64,000 nt of DNA from Pseudomaricurvus albidus (GCF_018863235.1 NZ_JAHKRS010000004.1:124001-188000), one strand, 5' to 3'; shown: positions 37,136 to 47,312, numbered from the stretch's first letter. Made by a program: numbers and translations. The notes: a model not told the origin generated them from the letters alone.

Positions 37136-40100
37136 TTACCAGGTGTCGATATAGCGCAACTTTTTTCCTGTGCGTGGCTTTGCCGGTGCAGCGCTTTTTA
37201 CTCCTCGGATAATCCACCGGCGGGTATCCGCGGGATCAATCACTTCATCCAGTTCAAGTGTACTGGCCATATTGATGGCTTTGCCTTTTTCGTAGGATTT
37301 GGCAACCAGCTTATCGAACAGTGCGTTACGCTCATCCGGGTCTTCCAGCGCTTCCAGTTCTTTTTTGAAGCCCAGGCGAACCGCACCTTCAAGGCCCATG
37401 GCTCCAAATTCGCCGGTTGGCCAGGAGACGGTGAACACACCGGCGTGGAAGTTGCCACCGGTCATTGCCATCGCGCCGAGACCGTAGCCTTTGCGCAACA
37501 CAATACTGAACAGCGGGATCTCCATATTGGCTGCAGTGACAAACATCCGGGAGAAGTGACGTACCTGAGCCGATTTTTCTGCTTCTGGACCAACCATAAA
37601 TCCCGGGGTATCACACAGGCTGATCAGGGGCAGGTCGAACGCATCGCACAACTTCATAAAGCGAGTGGCCTTGTCCGCGGCGGGGGTATCTATCGCGCCA
37701 CCGAGGTGGCGTGAATTGTTGGCAATAACACCAAATGGGCGGCCTTCAATGCGGATCAGGCTGGTAATAATCCCTGAGCCAAAGCCCGCTCGAAGCTCCA
37801 GTACGGAATCCACATCGGCCAGAGTATCGATGATTGCCCGAATGTCGTAACTGCGCAAACGGTTCTCGGGAATCAGGTGGCGCAACGTGCGAGTATCGCT
37901 ACCTTCCCATGTCTGAAGGCTGCCCTGAAAGTAGGAGAGATATTTCTTTGCGGCAGCTACGGCTTCAGTCTCATCCTCAACCAGTATGTCAATGACGCCG
38001 TTGGCAGAGTGAACATCGCTGGGGCCAACTTCCGAGGCATCAAATACACCCAGTCCACCACCTTCGATCATGGCAGGGCCGGCCATGCCAATATTGGAAT
38101 CCCGGGTGGCGATAATGACGTCACTGCAACCAAGAATAGCCGCATTACCGGCAAAGCAGCGCCCCGCTGTAATACCAACAATGGGAGCTTGGCCCGAGAG
38201 GGTTGCCAGTGAACTCCAGGTATCCAGATCCAACCCGGCAACCACGGGATAATCGGTGTCGCCGGGTCGACCACCGCCGCCCTCGGTGAAAAATACCAGT
38301 GGCATTTTTTGTTCATTGGCCAGACGGAACATACGATCGGTTTTTTTGTGGTTCATCACCCCTTGAGTACCGGCAAACACCGTATAGTCATAGGACATGA
38401 CGAGACAGCGGCTTTTGTCTTCACTGAATTGATCGCCATTGATACTGGCGGTGCCGGTCACCAGACCGTCAGCAGGACTGACGTCAATCAGTTCTTCAAT
38501 GCTGCGACGACGACGCTGTGCCGCGATGGTGAGCGAACCGTATTCCTGAAAACTGCCTTCGTCTACCAGGTCTGCAATGTTTTCCCTCGCAGTGCGCATC
38601 CCTTTTTTATGACGTTTTTCTATGGCTTGTGGTCTGGCATTGTCTTCGGTTTTCGCTTTTCGGTCGAAAAATTCCTGCAAATCAGGACGAATGGCTTCCA
38701 GATTAATCTGTGTTTCCTCTGTGGTCATACCGGCACTGTTGTGATCCGTTTCCAGATACATCAGATGCTCATCACGGGAAACCGCATCGCCGGTTTGGAA
38801 ATCTATGCGTTGCACTATGCCACTGACGGGAGCGGTAATGATGTGTTCCATTTTCATGGCTTCGATAACTGCGATGGCCTGGCCTGCCAGTACCGTATCA
38901 CCCTCATTTACCGAAATTTCAACAACCACGGCCTGCATGGGGATTTCAACCGCAGACCAATGTTCAGGTGCTGTGAGCTCCTGTCGTGAGGACAGTTGTT
39001 CCCTGTGTTGAGACTCTGCGTAGAGGGGGTTTATCGGCTGGGCGGAATTCAGCAATTCCTCAAGGCGCTGGTCGATAAACTGAGTGTTTACCTGATTGGT
39101 TACCACATCGGGATGAGTCAGCAATGCGTACAACAGAGGAATATTGGTTTCGATTCCATCAATGGAGGATTCACGCAAACTGCGCACAGCCTTGCGAATC
39201 ACATGATTAAAATCTGCAGATGTGGAATGGACAATCAGTTTGGCCAGTAAAGAGTCGTAGTAGGGACTGCTTCGAAAACCGCTAAAACCACAGCTGTCGA
39301 CGCGAATGCCGGGGCCACTGGCAAGTTCAAAACGAGTGATTTCACCGCCGGCTGGTGTGATCTGACCGCTCGCATCGATGGATTCCGTATTGATTCGGGC
39401 TTGCAGGGCAAATCCTTTAGGGGCAGGAATCTGCGACTGAGTCAGATTCAAATCACCGAGGGAGCTGCCTGCTGCAACTTGCAATTGGGCCTGCACCAGG
39501 TCGATACCGTAAACGCTTTCAGTAACGGTATGTTCAACCTGAACTCTTGGATTGGCTTCCATGAAAAAGAACTGTTGGCTGTCGCAGTCCACCAGAAACT
39601 CGATGGTTCCCAATCCGCGGTAGTTGAGTTCCTGAGCCAGAGTAATCGCCGCTGAGCACAATTGTTCTCTCAGTTCGGAAGACACACTGGGGCTGGGAGC
39701 AATTTCAATCAGTTTCTGATGGCGTCTTTGCAGGCTGCATTCACGCTCGCCGAAGTGGCAAACCTGGCCTTGACCATCGCCCAGAATCTGAATTTCAACA
39801 TGACGAGCATTGACGACTTTCTGTTCCAGGTACACATCACCAAGGCCGAACGCTGCCAGAGCTTCTGATTGGCAGCGCTTGAATTCATCCTCCAGCTGAT
39901 CTGGATGATGTACGGCCCGCATGCCACGACCACCGCCGCCAGCAATGGCTTTAATCATGACAGCAGCGGTATCGCCGGAGGTTTCCCGCAGTTGACGGTA
40001 AAACGTTTTGGCATCCTCAAGTGTGCAGGCATTTTGGGTGCCCTGAAGCAGGGGAACTCCGCACTGAATGGCCAGTTCACGGGCAGATGCCTTGTTGCCA

Positions 40101-40438
40101 AAAGCGTCCAGTGTTGCAGGAGCAGGCCCGACAAAAATCAGTCCATTGGTTTCACAGGCTTCCGCAAAATTGCGGTTTTCACTGAGAAAGCCGTAGCCGG
40201 GATGAATGGCATCGCACTGATGCTGCTTGGCCAGGGTAATGATCTGCTCAATGTCCAGATAGGCGCTGACCCCCGTGCCATGCAAAGGAACCGCTTCGTC
40301 GGATTTACGCGGATGCAGGGCATTTTTGTCGTCTTCGCTGTAAATGGAAACTGAGGTGATGTTGAGATCAGACGCGGCACGGGCAATACGGATGGCGATT
40401 TCGCCACGGTTGGCGATCATCAGGCGCTGGATAGCCAT
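37136..40438 (-). CDS. Single-chain acyl-CoA carboxylase (biotin carboxylase-BCCP-carboxyltransferase fusion)
   Basis: ATP- and biotin-dependent carboxylation of an acyl-CoA, all functions on one chain. Seen: a biotin carboxylase domain (residues 1-460; IANRGEIAIRIAR, ATP-grasp loop KAIAGGGGRGMR, EANPRVQVEH), a linker, and a biotinyl domain with biotin-accepting Lys529 in IEAMKMEH (about 495-570). The carboxyltransferase follows (about 580-1100; FTEGGGGRPGD, GIGxC-like GITAGRCFAGNAAILGCSD, and LRKGYGLGAMAMTGG). Length is 1100 residues. The layout matches the single-chain long-chain acyl-CoA carboxylases described from mycobacteria and Rhodopseudomonas. The substrate is inferred only; propionyl-, acetyl- or longer acyl-CoA are possible. 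Confidence 0.9.
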   Translation of the reverse strand: MAIQRLMIANRGEIAIRIARAASDLNITSVSIYSEDDKNALHPRKSDEAVPLHGTGVSAYLDIEQIITLAKQHQCDAIHPGYGFLSENRNFAEACETNGLIFVGPAPATLDAFGNKASARELAIQCGVPLLQGTQNACTLEDAKTFYRQLRETSGDTAAVMIKAIAGGGGRGMRAVHHPDQLEDEFKRCQSEALAAFGLGDVYLEQKVVNARHVEIQILGDGQGQVCHFGERECSLQRRHQKLIEIAPSPSVSSELREQLCSAAITLAQELNYRGLGTIEFLVDCDSQQFFFMEANPRVQVEHTVTESVYGIDLVQAQLQVAAGSSLGDLNLTQSQIPAPKGFALQARINTESIDASGQITPAGGEITRFELASGPGIRVDSCGFSGFRSSPYYDSLLAKLIVHSTSADFNHVIRKAVRSLRESSIDGIETNIPLLYALLTHPDVVTNQVNTQFIDQRLEELLNSAQPINPLYAESQHREQLSSRQELTAPEHWSAVEIPMQAVVVEISVNEGDTVLAGQAIAVIEAMKMEHIITAPVSGIVQRIDFQTGDAVSRDEHLMYLETDHNSAGMTTEETQINLEAIRPDLQEFFDRKAKTEDNARPQAIEKRHKKGMRTARENIADLVDEGSFQEYGSLTIAAQRRRRSIEELIDVSPADGLVTGTASINGDQFSEDKSRCLVMSYDYTVFAGTQGVMNHKKTDRMFRLANEQKMPLVFFTEGGGGRPGDTDYPVVAGLDLDTWSSLATLSGQAPIVGITAGRCFAGNAAILGCSDVIIATRDSNIGMAGPAMIEGGGLGVFDASEVGPSDVHSANGVIDILVEDETEAVAAAKKYLSYFQGSLQTWEGSDTRTLRHLIPENRLRSYDIRAIIDTLADVDSVLELRAGFGSGIITSLIRIEGRPFGVIANNSRHLGGAIDTPAADKATRFMKLCDAFDLPLISLCDTPGFMVGPEAEKSAQVRHFSRMFVTAANMEIPLFSIVLRKGYGLGAMAMTGGNFHAGVFTVSWPTGEFGAMGLEGAVRLGFKKELEALEDPDERNALFDKLVAKSYEKGKAINMASTLELDEVIDPADTRRWIIRGVKSAAPAKPRTGKKLRYIDTW

Positions 40439-40518
40439 AGTAGGGGTAAGTCCTTAATTTTTACGATGGCGAATGTTTACACGCTCAAGCCCGAGGTGCA
40501 ACCTCATGGTTTACAGGC

Positions 40519-40544
40519 AAAAAAATACCCGCCGTAGCGGGTAT
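40519..40544 (-). terminator. Intrinsic terminator for the M16C protease gene
   Basis: Read on the - strand: stem ATACCCGC/GCGGGTAT with a 4-base loop, followed by seven T. It lies 40 bases after the M16C stop codon, upstream of the carboxylase gene. Confidence 0.88.
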
Positions 40545-40583
40545 CTTCAGGAAACAGCCGAGCAGGCCTGTTAAAGGAAGTGA

Positions 40584-43499
40584 TTATAAATTGATCACAT
40601 CCAGCCCCAGCTCTTTCACTTTATCCAGTTGACCTGAGCCGGTGATCACAGCAACACTGGCTTTCTCTGGTTGCAGATAGGTTTTGGCCACACGTTTAAG
40701 GTCGTCAATGGTGACTTCCAGAACTTGCTGGCGGAAGGTTTCACGTTTTTCGCGCGTGCGCCCAAACAGCTCGGCATGGAAAGTTTGTTTGGCTTCACCC
40801 GCCGGTGAACTGGGTTTGTCCAGAGAGCTGATCACCCCCAAAATGGATTCTTCCAGCGGCTGGTACTCATGTTCGGTAGTGAGAAGCCATTCGATGGATT
40901 TATCAAAATCCTGCAGGGTTTCTTCCATGCGGGGATCGCGATAGGAGAACATGCGGAAGGATGCTATGTTGCTGTCCTGCGTTGCACCACCACCGTAAGC
41001 GCCGCCTTGTTCGCGAATCGTGCGGTGCAAATAGCCGTTGCGCATAAATCCACCCAGAACCGTCAAAGCAGCCGCATCAGGGTGTTCCATGGGGACAGTG
41101 GGGTAGGCTTTGGCGCAGAAATTGACTTGAGTATTGGTCACCCAGGCCTGGGTTATCTGCTCGCTGACAGGATCCAGAGAGAAGGGCTCGCATTCTTCCG
41201 GTTGTGCCGTAGGCCAGTAAGACTCAATTGCCTTTTGATAATCTGCAAGCGCTTCGGGTTCGGAAACCAGCAGATACTGACGCGGGGCAGAGAGCACGAC
41301 GTCGTGGATTTCCTTCAGTTGTGCCGCGAAGGCCTGCAGTTGTTCTTTGTCCTTCAGGGATTCGTCCAGTTTCTTGATGGTTTGAATACCCGCGAGACCG
41401 TTCAGCTTGTGCGAAATCTGGGCGGACGGACTCATGCCGGCACTGGCTGCGGCCATGGCAAGGCTGTGGCCATTGCCAGTGACGCTCTGTTCCCGACGAG
41501 CGCGTACCTGAGAGATTAATTCTTTCAGTCTGCCAGTTTCGTCAAAGCGCACATCGTTCAGGGTTGCCCACATCAATTCACACAAGCCGGCTTGTTGTGC
41601 TTTCAGGGCTTTGGCGGAGAGTGTCAGGTTTGCCTGTACTTTCTGGACGTCATCACTGGCGCCTCGAATGGACGTGTAGGCTGAAATTGAACCCGCCACT
41701 TTCGCTTGCCAGCGTTGCACATCGAGATACGTCTTGTCGCCAATCCCCAGTTCGGTGAGGAACATGCCGTAATAGGACAGGGTTTGCAGTTGTTCGGCAG
41801 TGAGTTTGGGCAGTTCAATAATGATCTGTTGGTACACCAGACCGTTAGTACCCGCCGCATAGTTCGTCAGCGGTGTTGGCAGTTTCTCCACACTGTGGTG
41901 CGGGGTGTAATGCATGGAAGTGGGGATATCATCGAGTCCCACCTTGGGTAGAATGCTGTCATCATCGATCTGTACCTGGCGGGCCTGTAGAGCCTCTGCC
42001 TGTTTGATGATCGCCTGCTTTTCATCATCACTGAGTGAGGCTTTGATGTTGGCCAGCCTTGTCTTTTCGGCAGCAGTTTTACGGCTGGCCAGCTTGTCGT
42101 CAGGACGCAAGGTCAGACGCACGCGGTGTTGATTTTCCAACAACAGCTGACGGGCCAGTCGTTTAATAAACTCGGGATCCTTGATGTCGCTATGCAGTTT
42201 TTCCAGGGCCGGATCCAGATTGAGCAAGCCAATAGGATCGCCGCGATGAGTGGTTGATGTCAGCGCGGTCATAATGATCTGCAGACCATAGGGGTAGGAG
42301 TCGCCACCCACTTCCCGTTGATGCAGTTCCAGTTGTTGCAGGGCCGCATTCAGATCTTCGTAGTCGATACCTTCGTTGGCCACCTTCTCGATGACGTCCA
42401 GGATCATGGTTTCTACCTGATCTGCCTTGTCGACGTCGCTGCCTTCCAGACCACAGACAAACGTCAGTTCTTTTTGCGAATCGTCGAGGCCGCACAGGGG
42501 CGATGGTGCGGCCCCCAGATCAGTGGTTTCCAGAGCGTGCTGGAGCGGCGAAGCGCTGTTATCCAGTAAAATACTGGCCAGCAGTTGGGCTTCCAGTGTT
42601 TCTTGCAGGTTGGTGCTTTTGCCCAGCAGCCATCCTAAAACCACGTGGGTTTTACCGCTCAGGTCACTGCCTTCTTCTGCGGGATAGGCTTCTTCCACCC
42701 GGATTGGAGCCAGATAACGCTGCTCATCAGGCACAGAAATGACTTTGTCCAGCTTTTCGAAACGGCTTAAGGCCTGCTCCTCAAATTTTGCCTGTAATTC
42801 CGGGGCAGGAATATCGCCGTAGGTCATAAACACCGCATTGCTGGGGTGATAGTGCGTCTTGTAGAAGTGTTGCAGTTGTTCGTAAGTGAGATCCGGAATC
42901 GCATCCGGCTCACCACCACTGTTGTAGTGGTAGGTATTGCTTGGAAAGACGTATTTGCACAAGGTCTGCCACAGCTGGGAAGGCACGGAGCTCATGGCAC
43001 CTTTCATTTCATTAAACACGACGCCTTTGTACACCAGATCGGATTCTGGATTGCCGGGTTCGGCAAAGTCAAAGCGGTGGCCTTCCTGGGCGAAATCCAG
43101 AGGATCCAGACGGGAAAAGAATACCGCATCGAGATACACATCCAGCAGGTTGTTGAAATCCTTGCGGTTTTGGCTGGCAAACGGGTAGGCCGTCCAGTCG
43201 GAACTGGTGAAAGCGTTCATAAAGGTGTTCAGCGAGCGGCGGATCATCATAAAGAACGGATCGCGCACCGGGTATTTCTCACTGCCACACAGGGCGGTGT
43301 GTTCAAGAATGTGTGCGACACCCGTAGAGTCCTGAGGCACGGTACGCAGGGCGACAAGGAAAACGTTTTCGTTATTGTCTGAAGCAATGTGAATGTGTTG
43401 AGCACCGGTTACGCGGTGGCGATACTCCTCTACGGTGACTTGCAGGGAGTCAATGGGTTGGCTGCGTAATTTCTCAAAAGCCGGGTGTGCTACTGTCAT
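40584..43499 (-). CDS. M16C-family zinc metalloprotease (presequence-protease/insulinase type)
   Basis: Seen: 971 residues. The inverted zinc motif HxxEH is at residues 63-67 (VAHILEHTALCGS), with the downstream glutamate ligand in VVFNEMKGAM. Four homologous alpha/beta domains form a clam-shell, and the C-terminal half contains the R/Y pair region (GGAYGGGATQDSNIASFRMFSYRDP). The family digests free peptides such as cleaved signal or targeting peptides in a closed chamber. No signal peptide is visible, so it is probably cytoplasmic. It has its own terminator. A helper role in peptide turnover is inferred. Confidence 0.93.
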   Translation of the reverse strand: MTVAHPAFEKLRSQPIDSLQVTVEEYRHRVTGAQHIHIASDNNENVFLVALRTVPQDSTGVAHILEHTALCGSEKYPVRDPFFMMIRRSLNTFMNAFTSSDWTAYPFASQNRKDFNNLLDVYLDAVFFSRLDPLDFAQEGHRFDFAEPGNPESDLVYKGVVFNEMKGAMSSVPSQLWQTLCKYVFPSNTYHYNSGGEPDAIPDLTYEQLQHFYKTHYHPSNAVFMTYGDIPAPELQAKFEEQALSRFEKLDKVISVPDEQRYLAPIRVEEAYPAEEGSDLSGKTHVVLGWLLGKSTNLQETLEAQLLASILLDNSASPLQHALETTDLGAAPSPLCGLDDSQKELTFVCGLEGSDVDKADQVETMILDVIEKVANEGIDYEDLNAALQQLELHQREVGGDSYPYGLQIIMTALTSTTHRGDPIGLLNLDPALEKLHSDIKDPEFIKRLARQLLLENQHRVRLTLRPDDKLASRKTAAEKTRLANIKASLSDDEKQAIIKQAEALQARQVQIDDDSILPKVGLDDIPTSMHYTPHHSVEKLPTPLTNYAAGTNGLVYQQIIIELPKLTAEQLQTLSYYGMFLTELGIGDKTYLDVQRWQAKVAGSISAYTSIRGASDDVQKVQANLTLSAKALKAQQAGLCELMWATLNDVRFDETGRLKELISQVRARREQSVTGNGHSLAMAAASAGMSPSAQISHKLNGLAGIQTIKKLDESLKDKEQLQAFAAQLKEIHDVVLSAPRQYLLVSEPEALADYQKAIESYWPTAQPEECEPFSLDPVSEQITQAWVTNTQVNFCAKAYPTVPMEHPDAAALTVLGGFMRNGYLHRTIREQGGAYGGGATQDSNIASFRMFSYRDPRMEETLQDFDKSIEWLLTTEHEYQPLEESILGVISSLDKPSSPAGEAKQTFHAELFGRTREKRETFRQQVLEVTIDDLKRVAKTYLQPEKASVAVITGSGQLDKVKELGLDVINL

Positions 43500-43663
43500 T
43501 CGATAACCTCAGAATATGTCGCTTGGCACCACTGGAATCCACAAAAGGGGTGGACGTTACAGACCGGTGCGTTTCAGACACAAGTGTAACGCACTCGGCG
43601 GAGTGTGGTCACGGGATAAGGCGAAATGCGGGCTCTGTAGCGTGTTTGAGAGCGTTAGGCGTG

Positions 43664-44257
43664 TCAGCGGTCGCTGGATGATTCTGTTCTGGGTGCTGAA
43701 AGCCTGTTCAGATAGCTTTCAAAGGCATCAAGAATGGGCTGACTGTTTTTTGTGCTGATCTCTGCCTGGGCAATGGCGGCACAGGTGGCTTCCAGAGTGG
43801 AGAGCTGCCCCGGCTTTTCTGCTTTGCGAATAGAGTAGCGGCTTGGCGGCGGATTGATGAGAGGGTATCTCGGTAATTGGGTCAGCCACGGATTCAGGTA
43901 GAGCAGCTTGCGGGCCTTACGCCAGGTGCCGTCAAGTACCAGCAGGCTCAGTTGTTTGCCGGAGGGCAATGGGAGAGGGTTAGCGCCTTTTTTGTCGTCT
44001 TCAGGAAAAAGGAGGTGTAGTTGACGCCCGGTTGAGCCAAATCGTTGTTCAAAGTCTGCCTGGTTTAATGCCTCGGCAATAATCAGTTGGCTGTTGGTAA
44101 GGCAGCGGGTGAGCAGGGGCACTGTCCCCTTGGCGTGACCTGTTTCACTGGGGTGTTGCCAGATGATAATTTCAACGTCAGTTTCAGTAGCCACAACCAG
44201 ATCGCAGAAACAGCGAGCAATGGGGGTATTGCACTTGAGGCATTTGGGACGGGTCAC
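43664..44257 (-). CDS. DTW-domain tRNA-uridine aminocarboxypropyltransferase
   Basis: Probably adds the 3-amino-3-carboxypropyl group (acp3U) to a tRNA uridine, as shown for the E. coli DTW protein TapT. Seen: an N-terminal cysteine cluster CLKCNTPIARCFC, QHPSETGHAKGT, the defining motif LDGTWRKARKL, and LSTLEATCAAIAQAE. GTG at 44257 has GAGG six bases upstream and gives 197 residues. The frame extends to 44551 but that part overlaps the divergent gene and lacks family sequence. GTG at 44290 is an alternative start. Confidence 0.88.
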   Translation of the reverse strand: MTRPKCLKCNTPIARCFCDLVVATETDVEIIIWQHPSETGHAKGTVPLLTRCLTNSQLIIAEALNQADFEQRFGSTGRQLHLLFPEDDKKGANPLPLPSGKQLSLLVLDGTWRKARKLLYLNPWLTQLPRYPLINPPPSRYSIRKAEKPGQLSTLEATCAAIAQAEISTKNSQPILDAFESYLNRLSAPRTESSSDR

Positions 44258-44407
44258 AGTTACCCTCGGTGGGTCAGATGGGTTGGTCACAGATGATTTT
44301 GGATGATGTATCAGGCCATTCCTGAAGGCTCCATGATACACTACACGATCTGAAAGTTCCGAGGTTGGTGTGCCCGGAGTCGAGCAAAAAACAATCAATA
44401 GGACGCT

Positions 44408-45142
44408 GTGGTGAAAGAGTATTTGATAGGCCATGCCACTGATTGGGTTAACCTGGCCTGCCTGATCTGGTTTTTGGGGTGTTGGGTAGGGTATAGCCGA
44501 TTCGCCCGAAACATGGCCAAGAAGACCGATTGTCTGGCCTCGGTCATGCACGGTTTTCGACTGGCGTGGATGCGCGAAGTCCTGTTTCGTGAAATGCGCA
44601 TGCCCGATGCCTCAATTATCGCCAATCTGGAGCGCAGCGTTTCTTTTATGGCGTCCACCACAATTCTGGTGCTGGCGGGTTTGGTGACTGTCCTCGCATC
44701 CTCTGATCAGGTCTATGGTCTATTGCAGCATCTGCCATTTGTTGCGCCGACCAGTTCAGCGCAATTGCAATTTAAGTTACTGATACTGGTGTTTATTTTT
44801 ATCTATGCGTTTTTTACCTTTACCTGGTCGTTACGGCAGTTCAGTTTTTGTAATGTCATTCTTGGCGCAACGCCAATTTTTAAAGCCGGAGACATAGATC
44901 AGGACCAACGTGATACCTATGCCAGACATACCGGCAAGGTGTTGGATCAGGCATCGCACAGCTACAATTTTGGCTTGCGAGCGTATTATTTCTCCATGGC
45001 GATGCTGGCCTGGTTCGTTCATCCGATTGCATTTGTGCTTGCGGTAGGCCTGGTTGTGGCGATTTTGTATCGACGTGAATTCCATTCTCGCACCTTGCAC
45101 GCAATGGTGGAGGTCAGTCAGGACTGGGGCAAGTTCAACTGA
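44408..45142 (+). CDS. DUF599 membrane protein
   Basis: Function unknown. Seen: 244 residues with about four membrane segments (ACLIWFLGCWVGY; ASTTILVLAGLVTVLA; FKLLILVFIFIYAFFTFTW; then AYYFSMAMLAWFVHPIAFVLAVGLVVAI). The family signature includes MREVLFREMRMPDASIIANLERSVSFMAS. The start is GTG at 44408 or the adjacent GTG at 44411; AGGA precedes both. Its last 25 bases overlap the end of the convergent GIY-YIG gene. Confidence 0.88.
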   Translation: MVKEYLIGHATDWVNLACLIWFLGCWVGYSRFARNMAKKTDCLASVMHGFRLAWMREVLFREMRMPDASIIANLERSVSFMASTTILVLAGLVTVLASSDQVYGLLQHLPFVAPTSSAQLQFKLLILVFIFIYAFFTFTWSLRQFSFCNVILGATPIFKAGDIDQDQRDTYARHTGKVLDQASHSYNFGLRAYYFSMAMLAWFVHPIAFVLAVGLVVAILYRREFHSRTLHAMVEVSQDWGKFN

Positions 45143-45426
45143 TTGTGCCAGTTGATTTCTGATTGTTGTGCTATGAGTGCCAGCTTGTGAGTACGGCTCA
45201 GTTTTTTGATGGCAGCTTCTCTCTGGCTGGCGCTGGATCGGTCGAAGTCGGTCTCGACATACAGTAATTTTTTAGGTGAGCGGCCACGGAAAAACTTGGC
45301 ACCTTGCTGAGTATGGCAGTGGGCGTGCCAGCGCTTTTTTATGTCAGTAGTGATGCCAGTGTAAAGGCGATCATCACTGCTGAGGATGATATATACACTC
45401 CAATTTGTCCTGGGTCTGTCTGGCAT
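45118..45426 (-). CDS. GIY-YIG domain protein (YhbQ/UPF0213 type)
   Basis: Small putative nuclease. Seen: the GIY-YIG core as WSVYIILSSDDRLYTGITTDIKKRWHAH, where VYI and YTG occupy the two motif halves, and the catalytic Arg in KKRW. The Glu of the family is in QREAAIKKL. Length is 102 residues. Members are stand-alone nuclease domains of uncertain function, some with DNA-cleaving activity. Its 3' end overlaps the DUF599 gene by 25 bases. Confidence 0.9.
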   Translation of the reverse strand: MPDRPRTNWSVYIILSSDDRLYTGITTDIKKRWHAHCHTQQGAKFFRGRSPKKLLYVETDFDRSSASQREAAIKKLSRTHKLALIAQQSEINWHNQLNLPQS

Positions 45427-45572
45427 GTTTCAAAAGTGGTTAAGTACGGTGAAGACAAGTGTCCCTGTTTTTTGACCGCTTTTCCAGACATTGGTGTGTT
45501 TTCCGATTTTTTAGTGTTTCCAGGCGTTAGTTATTTACATCAAGATTTTTCTCTATTTCAGAAGTTGCATCG

Positions 45573-46412
45573 ATGGCCAAATCCAAATTACCTCCCCGCC
45601 CTAAAAAACAACCTGCAGATGTTGATCGCAACTTTGATGATCTTGCTCATCGCTTCAAGCGCAATGTCTATGATCGCTTGAAGGGCGATATTCGCCTCGC
45701 AGTGTTAGAACGCGATTTACAGGAGTTTTTACCGCAGGAATTCTTTGCGGGAGAACAAAAAGCTCAAAAACCATTGCGGATACTGGATGCCGGTGGAGGT
45801 CAGGGGCAATTCAGTATTGCCATGGCAAAGCTGGGGCACGAAGTTGTGTTGTGTGATATTTCAGCGGAAATGCTGAAGCTTGCCAGAACCAATAGTATTG
45901 AAGCCGGGGTGGAAGAGCGGGTTCAGCTGCATCATGGCTCCATTCAATCCCTGTGTGAGGTTTCTACAGAGGCTTTTGATCTGGTTCTGTGTCATGCGGT
46001 GTTGGAATGGGTGGTAAAACCGCAGGAGTTGTTGCAGTCCTTGTTGCAGCTGATGGCTCCAGAAGCCTGGTTATCATTGACGTTTTACAACGTAAACAGC
46101 ATCAAAATGAAAAACCTGCTGCGGACGAATTTTCAAAAGGTCATTGATGACGATTACAAAGGCTATCGGGGGAGTCTGACTCCTACGTACCCCAGAGAGC
46201 CAGAGCAAGTCTACAAATGGTTGTCAGTGTTGCCGCTGGAACAGTTGTGTTGCAGTGGTATTCGCTGTTTTCACGATTATATTCTGGAACCAGAGCACCG
46301 CATGAACGAACCGCAGCAGCAATTGTTACTGGAACTGCGGTTGTCTCGTGAAGAGCCCTGGAGATCACTGGGGCGCTATATTCATGTTTTGAGCCAAAAA
46401 ATTAGCCTTTAA
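45573..46412 (+). CDS. cmoM: tRNA 5-carboxymethoxyuridine methyltransferase CmoM
   Basis: Methylates cmo5U at the wobble position to mcmo5U, the step after CmoA/CmoB. Seen: [27 protein letters not shown] motif [54 protein letters not shown] and [11 protein letters not shown], which track E. coli CmoM (SmtA) over its length. It has a basic N-terminal extension of about 17 residues ([12 protein letters not shown]). Length is 279 residues. The last 11 bases overlap the convergent J-domain gene. Confidence 0.93.
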   Translation: MAKSKLPPRPKKQPADVDRNFDDLAHRFKRNVYDRLKGDIRLAVLERDLQEFLPQEFFAGEQKAQKPLRILDAGGGQGQFSIAMAKLGHEVVLCDISAEMLKLARTNSIEAGVEERVQLHHGSIQSLCEVSTEAFDLVLCHAVLEWVVKPQELLQSLLQLMAPEAWLSLTFYNVNSIKMKNLLRTNFQKVIDDDYKGYRGSLTPTYPREPEQVYKWLSVLPLEQLCCSGIRCFHDYILEPEHRMNEPQQQLLLELRLSREEPWRSLGRYIHVLSQKISL

Positions 46413-47106
46413 GTAAAAAGTCTTTGGCTTGATTGATTTTGGCGGCCAGGTAATCGCTGCCGCCTCGGTCCGGATGAACCTTTTGCATAAGCTTGCGGTG
46501 TGCCTGGATGATGTCTTTTTCTGTCGCATCATCCTTGAGCCCCAAAATTTGCAGGGCTTCATGGCGATCCATATGGCCAGTGGTGGATTCATTAGTCCGA
46601 TTTCCCGAGGCGCCACCCTGACGGGAAAACCGTCGTTGGATGTAGGCCGTCAGTAATCGGGCGGATTCGGTGTCCTGTTCACGATAGCTGGCCAGCAGTC
46701 CATTGAGTTCCTCCTCGCTGAGACTCTCCAGACTTCTCCCTTGAAAATCACCGGCCAGGATTTCACCCTTCATTTCCCCGTTGGTCATATTGACCGTCAT
46801 ACGCACAAATCGTGTCGTCAACGTGGGGTTGGCGAAGCTCTGTTTGCTCAGCCAGTCTTTGATCGGCAGGTGTCGTAGGGCCAGCATGCCAAACTGGCGG
46901 ATGACCGGGATGAGTACCGCGATAAGTGCCCCTATCCAGTGAAGCCTGCCTGTAGCTGCCAGAGCGACAGCGGCCAGAACCAAGCCATAGATGATGTACT
47001 TCCTTAACAGCGTCTTGCGCGCTTCGGGGGGCTGTCGTTTGAAGTGGTTGTAGCCATACCAGGCAATAAATGCGACGGCAATAAGAACAATGAGTCTGGG
47101 CAGCAC
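46402..47106 (-). CDS. Membrane-anchored J-domain protein with a Tim14/Pam18-like C-terminus
   Basis: Probable DnaK co-chaperone at the inner membrane. Seen: an N-terminal membrane helix ([15 protein letters not shown]), a second hydrophobic region (about 38-75), a cytoplasmic linker, and a C-terminal truncated J domain with the HPD motif ([21 protein letters not shown]). The sequence [15 protein letters not shown]...[12 protein letters not shown] and the C-terminal position follow the mitochondrial Tim14/Pam18 pattern. Length is 234 residues. Known: Tim14-type J proteins are widespread in proteobacteria. Which DnaK it serves is unknown. Confidence 0.87.
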   Translation of the reverse strand: MLPRLIVLIAVAFIAWYGYNHFKRQPPEARKTLLRKYIIYGLVLAAVALAATGRLHWIGALIAVLIPVIRQFGMLALRHLPIKDWLSKQSFANPTLTTRFVRMTVNMTNGEMKGEILAGDFQGRSLESLSEEELNGLLASYREQDTESARLLTAYIQRRFSRQGGASGNRTNESTTGHMDRHEALQILGLKDDATEKDIIQAHRKLMQKVHPDRGGSDYLAAKINQAKDFLLKG

Positions 47107-47312
47107 AAGCTGGGCCTTTGTTGAGAATTTGGTAGAGGATTATAAAAGGGCTGATTACCAATGGCTATCTGTGACTTCGGGGAAGGTGTCTGGCTTGTGA
47201 AAGATCGGAACCAGACAGGTTAGAAGCCAGCAAAATGAGACTTGAAAGGGTATCATAGCCCCATTTGGGACTTTAAGCCCGTGTATGGGCAATGAATCAA
47301 TGAGGTAACCTT

